Of a stretch of DNA of 9,764 nucleotides, positions 1-5,502 are shown in pieces. Position 1 is the first letter of the stretch, and the number at the start of each line of letters is the position of its first letter. A model generated the notes under the pieces. That model was not told the origin of the DNA, did not search any database, and saw only the letters and a program-made list of their open reading frames with translations. The stretch is taken from the NCBI GenBank assembly GCA_964459305.1, contig CAYWNA010000379.1, positions 1 through 9,764 of the forward strand, in the 5' to 3' direction. This stretch comes from CAYWNA01 sp964459305 (GTDB lineage Bacteria > Planctomycetota > Planctomycetia > Pirellulales > Pirellulaceae). A program made the position numbers and the translations under genes.

Positions 1-23
1 ATGGTCGAGGACCTTCAGGATCA

Positions 24-47
24 GGTGTTAGGTGAGAGGTGCTAGGT
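24..47. repeat. Direct repeat copy 1 (ggtgttaggtgagaggt type)
   Basis: A 24-base sequence beginning ggtgttaggtgagaggtg that recurs at 736-759 with one mismatch (c/t at the 19th base). It continues into looser variants (taagaggtgacag, ggttgagggttgagtg) up to about position 90. A related string, gctaggtgagagctgag, lies at the end of the epimerase gene near 8710. It looks like a dispersed short intergenic repeat family of unknown function. Confidence 0.7.
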
Positions 48-220
48 AAGAGGTGACAGAGTCGGCAGGGATGGTTGAGGGTTGAGTGCTTGGAGCTTAT
101 AGCTTAACCTCGAAGTTCGACATTATTTGTCTCCAGGTCGGGCCGTGCGAGAGAGAAGCCCTGAGTTTTCAGCAAACTCGGCTACGAGCCCAGTTGTGGC
201 CGGTCTCCGGATCGAGCCAC

Positions 221-325
221 CCCTGGCCTGGAAAAAAGGGCCGCTTCGCGGCTGTTCTTGAACAGAAGGAAGCAGAGTCAACAGAGAAGGAAGACCTCTG
301 TTTGCTCGGTTCACTCCTGTTCGAC
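221..325. repeat. Composite intergenic repeat, uninterrupted copy
   Basis: Two blocks lie side by side. Block 1 (221-250) contains gcctggaaaaaagggccgc and a small hairpin gccgc-ttc-gcggc (240-252). Block 2 (about 259-325) starts gaacag and ends gctcggttcactcctgttc. Both recur in the same order in the gap after the oxidoreductase gene: block 1 at 3301-3329, block 2 at 3421-3605. The final 32 bases of block 2 (294-325) match 3574-3605 at 28 positions. This copy lacks the palindromic insertion present in the other one. Confidence 0.75.
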
Positions 326-542
326 TCTTCTCAGAGCGTGTCGTCAAATTCAGAGTAGCAGGCACAGCCCCTGTGCCGTCGAAGCCCGAATCGCGGGGTA
401 CCGGCGAAGAGTTACGGCACTCGGAGAGTGCCTACTACTATTCCGGGACACGCTTTCAATCGCGACCGTTTCTCAGTCATTCGGCAGAAGAACATCACCC
501 GCGAATTGGCGCGAATATCTGTACTCAAACTGAAAACAGACA

Positions 543-679
543 GCCACAAGAAACGCAAAAACGCACCAGAAAGAGAAAGGCAAAATGACTTGCAGGCGGG
601 TCTCTGGCCCGCTGAACTGGCCATCTTTTTCCACCAACATCTCTTCGCCTTTTTTGCGATTTCTCGTGCTTCTTGTGGC
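543..679. repeat. Long-spaced inverted repeat
   Basis: The arms gccacaagaa (543-552) and ttcttgtggc (670-679) are perfect 10-bp reverse complements. Inside them a second pair matches loosely (cgcaaaaa against ttttttgcg at about 650-658). The intervening sequence includes a purine-rich stretch (agaaagagaaaggc). The spacing is long for a terminator, so I describe it only as an inverted repeat of a dispersed family. Confidence 0.5.
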
Positions 680-735
680 CTTGCTGTTCTTACTTCAGGA
701 TACGGGATGCGGCTGTCGAGTGACGAGAGAGTAGA

Positions 736-759
736 GGTGTTAGGTGAGAGGTGTTAGGT
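736..759. repeat. Direct repeat copy 2 (ggtgttaggtgagaggt type)
   Basis: Second copy of the 24-base repeat at 24-47, matching at 23 of 24 bases. The two copies bracket about 690 bases of other repeats, so the segment between them could be lost or gained by recombination; that is inference. Confidence 0.7.
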
Positions 760-834
760 GCTTTGTTCTTCGGTCGACTTTCCTATGATTTTGTCGAGCC
801 TGATGCCGTGGGGCGGGTGAAAATGCAGGATGCG

Positions 835-1086
835 AGGACCGGGTGACGGGGACCGGGTGGCGGGTGACGAGTAGCGGAGACGCCACCAAATCCGAAAGTC
901 GAAGCTCGAAATATGAAACAAATTCAAAATGTGAAATTCGAAACCCGCCACCCGAAACCTGTTTTGCCCGCAACCCGAATCCCGTAACCCGCGCCCCGCA
1001 ACTAGGCACCAAGCACCAATGACCAATGACAACTCGCCACCCCCAACCCGATACCCGATCCCCGTAACGCGCGCCCCGGACCCCGC
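835..1086. repeat. GC-rich degenerate tandem tract with strand switch
   Basis: The + strand is G-rich first (accgggtgacgggg..., about 838-870) and then C-rich (acccgNNacccg-type units, about 941-1086). A perfect 12-bp inverted repeat links the halves: cgggtggcgggt at 854-865 and acccgccacccg at 943-954. Between them is an A-rich stretch with gaaa-type units (tcgaagctcgaaatatgaaa). A caccaagcaccaatgaccaatgac run lies near 1006-1029. The C-rich units continue to the ATG at 1087, where a ribosome binding site would be expected. Confidence 0.6.
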
Positions 1087-3282
1087 ATGACCATGAAACA
1101 AATCCTACAGCATCTTCGTAACGGTCAGCTTGAGGTTGCGGTTTTGCCGTCGCCACATGGGCGGCCGGGCAGTGTGCTGATTCGGACGCAATGTTCGCTG
1201 ATCTCGGCGGGGACCGAACGCATGCTGGTCGAGTTCAGCAAGGCGAACTTGCTTCAGAAGACGCGCCAGCAACCGGAGAAGGTGAAGCAGGTTCTGGACA
1301 AGATTCGAACCGATGGGTTAGCACCGACGCTGGAGGCCGTATTCCGGAAGCTGGATGAGCCCCTGCCATTGGGGTACTGCAACGTCGGACACGTGGCCGA
1401 CGGCTGTTGTCGTTCCTCCGATGTCCGGCTCCCCGACTTGTCGCCGGGCGACAGGGTTGTCTCCAATGGCCCGCACGCCGAGGTGGTGTGTGTGCCGCGT
1501 AACCTGACCGCGAGAATCCCCGATGACGTGACCGACGAGCAGGCGGCCTTCACGGTGCTCGGGGCGATCGCGCTGCAGGGCATCCGGCTGGCCGACCCGA
1601 CGCTGGGTGAGCGCTTCGTCGTGTTCGGGCTGGGATTGATCGGGCTGTTGACCGTGCAATTGCTGCGAGCGAACGGCTGCGAGGTGCTGGGAGTCGACCT
1701 CAACCCGGAGCGGCTTGCGATGGCTGAACGCTTTGGCGCAGCCGTCGTCGATGCCCGCAACAGCGATCCAGTCAAGGCGGCTCAGGCGTGGACCAGCGGC
1801 GTCGGTGTGGACGGCACGCTGATCACGGCCTCCGCCAAGACGGACGCGATTGTCCACCAGGCAGCCGAGTCGTGCCGAAAGCGCGGACGTATCGTGTTGG
1901 TCGGCGTGGTGGGGCTCAACCTGCGCCGCACTGATTTCTACGAGAAGGAACTGACGTTTCAGGTCAGTTGTTCCTATGGGCCGGGGCGATATGACGACAA
2001 TTACGAGCAGAAGGGGCAGGACTACCCCATCGGATTCGTGCGCTGGAGCGAACAGCGAAACTTCGAAGCGATTCTCCGACTGATGGCATCCGGTCGGCTG
2101 GACGTGGAACCGCTAATCACGGACCGGTTCAAGCTCGACGACGCCGTCCGGGCCTATGAGAAGATACAGAATGATCCTGGAGCGTTGGGCGTTCTGCTGG
2201 AGTATCCGGGGGCAGCGGATCGCGCCCCCCGCGTAAGGATCGAGCCGCAGAAAGACACAAGCAAGACAAGTGGTCCTAGCGCGGCCTGTGTTTCTTCGTG
2301 CCGCACCGGGAAGCGGAATCCTGTGGTCGGGGTGGTCGGAGCGGGCGGATTTGCGAAGGGTGTGCTCCTGCCCGCGTTGGCGAAGACCGATGCGGAGCTG
2401 CGTTATGTCGCCGACATCGAGCCGCCAGCGGCCCAGCACGCGGCGCAGAAGTACGCAGCCCACAATGCGATTACCGACCACAGGCTCATCCTGGACGACG
2501 CCGAGGTAGATGCTGTGTTCATCGTGGTGGGGCACCACCTGCACGGGCGATTTGTGTGCGAGGCCCTCGAGGCGGGCAAGCACGTATTCGTCGAGAAACC
2601 ACTCGCGATGAACCGGAACGAACTCACTCAGGTGGCTGAAGCCGTCGCAAAGTCCAAGGACCGTCATCTGATGGTGGGCTTCAACCGACGCTTCAGTACC
2701 CACACGGCCAAGATCAAGCAACTTATCGCAGGACACAGTGAGCCTCTTTGCATGAGCATCACCGTGAACGCCGGGTTCATCCCACGTGATCATTGGATCC
2801 AGGATCCCGAGCGAGGGGGCGGTCGCATCATTGGCGAAGGTTGCCACTTCATCGACCTGCTCGCCTGCTTGGCCGAAAGTCCTGTGACCACCGTCTCCGC
2901 AATGATGGTGGGCGATCGCGCCGTCATCCGCGGCGACAAGATGACTATCGCGCTCGGCTTCGGCGACGGCTCAGTGGGCACCATCAACTATTTTGCGAAT
3001 GGCAGCAAGTCGTATCCGAAGGAAATGCTGGAGGTCTTCAGTGATGGCCGTGTTTTGAAGATGGAGAACTTCCGCGTCACACGAGGCTACGGATTCAAGG
3101 GCTTTCGCCGCTACAAGACGTGGCGTCAAGACAAAGGGCACCGCGAGGGAATTGCAGCTTTCCTAGACCGAATTTCGCTTGCCGGAGAACCGCTGATTTC
3201 ATTCGACCAACTGGAGAACACCACGCTGGCCAGCATCGCGGCCGTCGAGTCGGCCAACACCGGCAAGACCCTGGCACCATGA
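1087..3282 (+). CDS. Fused two-domain oxidoreductase (MDR dehydrogenase + Gfo/Idh/MocA)
   Basis: A 731-residue protein joining two NAD(P)-dependent dehydrogenase folds. The first half (about 1-385) resembles medium-chain (zinc-type alcohol) dehydrogenases, with a Rossmann loop GLGLIG at 181-186 and an acidic residue, D204, at the end of the next strand. The usual zinc-binding cysteine signatures are not visible; residues 40-44 read SAGTE where zinc enzymes usually carry a ligand cysteine. After a linker (about 386-410) the second half is Gfo/Idh/MocA-like: GAGGFAKG at 418-425, the EKP motif at 503-505 and a GxGxHxxD-like stretch ending H587/D590. Such fusions occur in polysaccharide clusters, where a role in sugar or sugar-nucleotide redox chemistry is presumed; the substrate is unknown. 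ATG 1087 and ATG 1093 are both possible starts, and neither has a clear Shine-Dalgarno. It is the first gene of the set, 542 bases ahead of the glycosyltransferase gene. Confidence 0.9.
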   Translation: MTMKQILQHLRNGQLEVAVLPSPHGRPGSVLIRTQCSLISAGTERMLVEFSKANLLQKTRQQPEKVKQVLDKIRTDGLAPTLEAVFRKLDEPLPLGYCNVGHVADGCCRSSDVRLPDLSPGDRVVSNGPHAEVVCVPRNLTARIPDDVTDEQAAFTVLGAIALQGIRLADPTLGERFVVFGLGLIGLLTVQLLRANGCEVLGVDLNPERLAMAERFGAAVVDARNSDPVKAAQAWTSGVGVDGTLITASAKTDAIVHQAAESCRKRGRIVLVGVVGLNLRRTDFYEKELTFQVSCSYGPGRYDDNYEQKGQDYPIGFVRWSEQRNFEAILRLMASGRLDVEPLITDRFKLDDAVRAYEKIQNDPGALGVLLEYPGAADRAPRVRIEPQKDTSKTSGPSAACVSSCRTGKRNPVVGVVGAGGFAKGVLLPALAKTDAELRYVADIEPPAAQHAAQKYAAHNAITDHRLILDDAEVDAVFIVVGHHLHGRFVCEALEAGKHVFVEKPLAMNRNELTQVAEAVAKSKDRHLMVGFNRRFSTHTAKIKQLIAGHSEPLCMSITVNAGFIPRDHWIQDPERGGGRIIGEGCHFIDLLACLAESPVTTVSAMMVGDRAVIRGDKMTIALGFGDGSVGTINYFANGSKSYPKEMLEVFSDGRVLKMENFRVTRGYGFKGFRRYKTWRQDKGHREGIAAFLDRISLAGEPLISFDQLENTTLASIAAVESANTGKTLAP

Positions 3283-3300
3283 ACGCCACGGTTCCTCCAA

Positions 3301-3329
3301 CCCTCGCCTGGAAATAGGTCCGCTTCGCG
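3301..3329. repeat. Composite repeat block 1, second copy
   Basis: This segment starts ccctcgcctggaaat and ends ccgcttcgcg, and aligns to 221-250 with one gap and a few mismatches. It begins 19 bases past the oxidoreductase stop. In the other copy, block 2 follows almost at once; here about 90 bases of extra hairpin sequence intervene. Confidence 0.65.
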
Positions 3330-3340
3330 ATAATCCTCCC

Positions 3341-3388
3341 CAGGAACTTCAGATTATCTGGCCCGCAAGCGGGCACATCGAGTTCCTG
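3341..3388. repeat. Stem-loop region after the oxidoreductase gene
   Basis: The arms caggaact (3341-3348) and agttcctg (3381-3388) are perfect 8-bp complements. Inside them gcccgcaagcgggc (3361-3374) forms a compact GC stem. It lies about 60 bases after the upstream stop and could help end transcription, but no T-run follows, so I call it only a stem-loop. Confidence 0.5.
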
Positions 3389-3441
3389 CCTGTCAACCCG
3401 CAGCGCAGCGGTGTAATGGGGTTGAACAGGAGAAAACAGAG

Positions 3442-3561
3442 TTATACGGCCCGCGGTCAGGATTGATCGTAACCCGAAGCGTAAGCGAGGTCATAACGCA
3501 TTGCCTCGCTTACGCTTCGGGTTTCTATGAATTGTGTCAAACTTGACCGCGGGCCGTATAA
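3442..3561. mobile_element. 120-bp MITE-like palindromic element, no coding capacity
   Basis: The ends are perfect 18-bp inverted repeats: ttatacggcccgcggtca (3442-3459) and its reverse complement (3544-3561). The element is flanked on both sides by cagag (3437-3441 and 3562-3566), as expected for a 5-bp target duplication; because the bases aa next to it also repeat, 7 bp is possible. It sits inside another repeat that exists without it at 259-325. The centre holds a further perfect hairpin. It encodes no transposase, so movement would need an enzyme supplied elsewhere. The mobile-element reading is an inference from structure; a recombination-made palindrome is the alternative. Confidence 0.65.
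3471..3523. repeat. Perfect 20-bp-arm hairpin at the element core
   Basis: The arms aacccgaagcgtaagcgagg (3471-3490) and its reverse complement (3504-3523) surround a 13-base loop, tcataacgcattg. The arm sequence is one I associate with highly repeated intergenic hairpins of planctomycetes. A structured RNA or bidirectional terminator role is possible, but only part of a T-run follows. Confidence 0.8.
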
Positions 3562-3640
3562 CAGAGGATAAGGACCTCCGTTCGCTCGGTTGACTCCTGT
3601 TCAACGCTAGCAGTTTACAGCCGGCGAGCAGAAGAGAGCC

Positions 3641-3780
3641 ACCCGCGAAGGTCACGAATCACCACGAATACTCGAGTTAGAATCACGTGCGTCCGCGGAG
3701 AAGACATTATTACCCAATGAACCTACGAGCATCCCATCCGAATCTTCAATCCATTCGCGCACCTTCGCGTCATTCGCGGG
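3641..3780. repeat. Facing ttcgcg/ttcgtg arrays
   Basis: On the minus strand, 3641-3670 reads as units attcgtggtg, attcgtgacc, ttcgcgggt. On the plus strand, 3751-3780 reads attcgcgcacc, ttcgcgtca, ttcgcggg. The two arrays are imperfect inverted copies with a unit length of about 10, separated by about 80 bases with no recognised feature. It is a dispersed repeat type; the function is unknown. Confidence 0.6.
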
Positions 3781-3813
3781 CAAGCGCTTTGTTGCAGTGT
3801 CGCATGCGAAGCT

Positions 3814-3818
3814 AGGAG
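3814..3818 (+). promoter_or_regulatory. Ribosome binding site of the glycosyltransferase gene
   Basis: AGGAG lies six bases upstream of the GTG at 3825. It is the only well-spaced Shine-Dalgarno sequence I could see in the window, and it supports the GTG start. Confidence 0.7.
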
Positions 3819-3824
3819 AAATCT

Positions 3825-5153
3825 GTGCGCATCCTGTTCCTGAGCCACTACTTCCCGCCGGAGGCCAATGCGCCTGCGTCGCGCACGTATGATCACTGCG
3901 CGCGGTGGGTTCGATCGGGCCACGACGTGACGGTCGTGACTTGCGTGCCCAACTGCCCCGACGGCAAGGTCTTCGACGGCTACAGAAACCGTAGGCGAAT
4001 GCAAGAGGAATGGATCGACGGCATCCGCGTGGTACGAGTGTGGACGTATATTGCCGCGAATGCCGGGACGTTACGTCGGATTGTGAACTACTTGTCGTTC
4101 ATGTTCAGCGCCGTCGTGGCGTGTTTGCGTCTGGAACGGCCGGATGTCGTCGTGGCCACCTCGCCGCAATTCTTCTGCGGATGGGCTGGTGTGTTTGTGT
4201 CGTGGCTCAAACGCCGACCGCTGGTCCTGGAAATCCGTGACATTTGGCCGGAATCGATCCAGGCCGTGGGGGCAATGCGAAACAGGTGGTTGCTTCGGGT
4301 GCTTGAGTTCCTGGAACGTCGCATGTACCGGGCGGCCAGCCATATCGTGACCGTAGGCGACGGTTATCGCAGCCGAATCGTCGAAAAAGCGGCGGTGGAC
4401 GATCGTATATCCATCATCACCAACGGTGTCGATCTTGATCGTTTCCGACCGCAAGAGCCCGATCCCCGCTTCGTGCACATGTGGAACTTGGAAGACAAAT
4501 TCGTTTGCTCGTACGTCGGTACGATCGGGATGGCTCACGGGCTGGAAGTCGTGCTCGATGCCGCGGAGGTTCTGAAACGCCAAGGGCGCGATGACGTCTG
4601 TTTCTGCCTCGTCGGAGACGGTGCCCGGCGTGCTGAGCTGCAAGAGGCGGCGGAACGACGCGGACTGGACGACACGGTGATCTTCACCGGCCGCCAGGCA
4701 CGAGACGAAGTACCGTACATTCTGGCCAGCTCCAATGCATGCCTGATTCATCTGCGCGGATGTGAGCTGTTCGGGTCTGTGATTCCGTCAAAGATCTTCG
4801 AAACCATGGCCATGCAGCGGCCAATTATCATGGGGGTCAATGGCCAAGCGCGGGATATCGTCCTGAACGCTGATGCCGGACTACCGATGGAGCCTGATTC
4901 CGCCGCGTCGCTGGTCGAAGCCGTAGAGACGCTCGCCGATCGCCCAGAGTTTTGTGCGCGACTGGGAGAGAACGCACGCGGCTATGTCGAGCGGCATTTC
5001 AATCGCGATCATTTGGCGGCGGAGTACTTGCACGTGCTCGGTGATGTCTGCGGTGTGCCCGTCGACGAAGACTTGGTGCCGGCTGCTTTGGCGTCAGACG
5101 TCCATCCGGACGCGACAGCGAAACCGGTGCCGAGTAGCGAGAGCCGAACGTGA
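3825..5153 (+). CDS. Family-4 glycosyltransferase (WbuB-like)
   Basis: A 442-residue GT-B-fold glycosyltransferase, expected on the cytoplasmic side of the membrane, transferring a sugar from a nucleotide donor to a lipid-linked or growing glycan. The N-terminal acceptor domain opens with MRILFLSHYFPPEANAPASR, typical of WbuB-like (fucosamine-type) transferases. The C-terminal donor domain begins near YVGTIGMAHG (230-239) and includes a VGDGARRAEL stretch and PSKIFE (321-326), whose glutamate is the usual donor-binding residue. The last 30 or so residues (rich in Pro, Ala, Ser) look like a loose tail. The GTG start is supported by an AGGAG six bases upstream and by alignment of the family N-terminus with this position. 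It lies downstream of the oxidoreductase gene and upstream of the heparinase-like gene, with large gaps on both sides. The donor sugar cannot be deduced. Confidence 0.92.
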   Translation: MRILFLSHYFPPEANAPASRTYDHCARWVRSGHDVTVVTCVPNCPDGKVFDGYRNRRRMQEEWIDGIRVVRVWTYIAANAGTLRRIVNYLSFMFSAVVACLRLERPDVVVATSPQFFCGWAGVFVSWLKRRPLVLEIRDIWPESIQAVGAMRNRWLLRVLEFLERRMYRAASHIVTVGDGYRSRIVEKAAVDDRISIITNGVDLDRFRPQEPDPRFVHMWNLEDKFVCSYVGTIGMAHGLEVVLDAAEVLKRQGRDDVCFCLVGDGARRAELQEAAERRGLDDTVIFTGRQARDEVPYILASSNACLIHLRGCELFGSVIPSKIFETMAMQRPIIMGVNGQARDIVLNADAGLPMEPDSAASLVEAVETLADRPEFCARLGENARGYVERHFNRDHLAAEYLHVLGDVCGVPVDEDLVPAALASDVHPDATAKPVPSSESRT

Positions 5154-5220
5154 GTCGGACGGCCAAAGGAAATGGCAAGAAGATGTTAGGAGAGAATGTC
5201 CAAGATCCGCAGTCGTTCCT

Positions 5221-5274
5221 TAATCCGTGTTGTCTTGAGGATAGGCATCATGGTTCCAGGACAACCACGGATTA
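5221..5274. repeat. Imperfect inverted repeat
   Basis: The left arm taatccgtgttgtc (5221-5234) pairs with the right arm gacaaccacggatta (5260-5274), with a single bulged base. The loop is about 25 bases. No T-run follows, so a terminator role is not supported. It begins about 67 bases past the glycosyltransferase stop. Confidence 0.6.
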
Positions 5275-5315
5275 TTTGGTACAACACCGATAACCCCGTA
5301 GTTGCAGACTCTTCC

Positions 5316-5464
5316 TCGTGGGATAGGCTTCCAGCCTGTCATGGTAGTGTCAAAGTGCGTTTTTTGGTCGGCCGGTAGACGCCACGAAACGTGTTGTCTA
5401 CTGATCAGACAAGTACGGGCTGAATCAACGGCAAATTCCGACAGGCTGGAAGCCTATCCCACGA
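5316..5464. mobile_element. 149-bp palindromic element with perfect 25-bp ends
   Basis: The left end, 5316-5340 (containing gggataggcttccagcctg), is the exact reverse complement of 5440-5464. Inside is a second hairpin, gtagac...cacg-aaa-cgtg...gtctac (5375-5401), and a run of six T (5360-5365). No coding function and no clear target duplication was seen. I associate the arm sequence with very abundant planctomycete intergenic repeats. Translated in frame with the heparinase gene, the arms give peptides such as GIGFQPV and DRLEAYPTT, the kind of false N-terminus such repeats create. Confidence 0.65.
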
Positions 5465-5502
5465 CATTTCCCCCATTGGTACCTCCCCACGAAACTCGAA
5501 CA

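Larger units (their letters stand above)
1..1086. other. Gene-free repeat-rich region
   Basis: I see no convincing gene here. The open frames present are short, overlap one another on both strands, and have the mixed composition of repeats. The stretch is a patchwork: an aggtg(t/a)tagg-type repeat at both ends of the first 760 bases, a composite repeat with a hairpin near 221-325, an inverted repeat near 543-679, and GC-rich tandem-like tracts from about 835 to the start of the oxidoreductase gene. No promoter, terminator or RNA gene could be assigned with confidence. The first bases may hold the last codons of an upstream gene, but the frame cannot be fixed. Confidence 0.7.
3421..3605. repeat. 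Composite repeat block 2, copy interrupted by an insertion
   Basis: Perfect 12-bp ends gttgaacaggag (3421-3432) and ctcctgttcaac (3594-3605) make this an inverted repeat in its own right. Removing 3442-3561 and one cagag leaves a sequence resembling 259-325. The right part, 3574-3605, matches 294-325 at 28 of 32 bases. Confidence 0.75.
3283..3824. other. Gene-free gap built of nested repeats
   Basis: No coding region is supported here. From left to right it holds a copy of composite-repeat block 1, one or two small hairpins, a block-2 copy interrupted by a 120-bp palindromic element, and a pair of inverted ttcgtg/ttcgcg arrays. Only the last 15 bases, with the ribosome binding site of the glycosyltransferase gene, have an obvious conventional role. 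A promoter for the downstream genes may lie here, but I cannot point to one. Confidence 0.7.
5154..5502. other. Gap with two inverted-repeat structures
   Basis: No real gene is seen here. The stretch holds an imperfect inverted repeat at 5221-5274 and a 149-bp palindromic element at 5316-5464, then about 38 bases leading into the heparinase gene. A 60-codon frame at 5196-5378, with a too-close AGGAG, runs through both repeats and is unlikely to be a gene. Confidence 0.65.

Noticed and set aside
1..45. Possible 3' end of an upstream gene (frame 1 reads MVEDLQDQVLGERC then TAG)
   Set aside because: All three + frames stop within the first 45 bases, so any could be a gene tail, and half of this peptide is encoded by a dispersed repeat. 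Upstream sequence is needed.
86..757. Several overlapping open frames of 70-110 codons on both strands
   Set aside because: They overlap one another, run through repeat modules, lack convincing ribosome binding sites and show no recognisable protein features.
740..1156. Minus-strand open frames of 115-138 codons
   Set aside because: Their translation is dominated by GC-rich repeat units (RVTGxGxR-like) and one overlaps the start of the well-supported oxidoreductase gene.
2113..2847. Long minus-strand open frame opposite the oxidoreductase gene
   Set aside because: It is a high-GC shadow of the + strand gene, whose motifs are clear in the other frame; the minus-strand product shows no family features.
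3341..3388. Rho-independent terminator of the oxidoreductase gene
   Set aside because: The stems are good but no T-run follows either of them, so only a stem-loop is claimed.
3641..3780. CRISPR-like array
   Set aside because: Units are about 10 bases, degenerate and contiguous, with no spacers of uniform length and no cas genes.
4071..4751. Long minus-strand open frame opposite the glycosyltransferase gene
   Set aside because: The + strand carries a complete glycosyltransferase with a good ribosome binding site here; the opposite frame has no recognisable domain.
5196..5378. 60-codon frame with a nearby AGGAG
   Set aside because: The AGGAG is only three bases from the ATG, and the frame is largely translation of two inverted-repeat structures.
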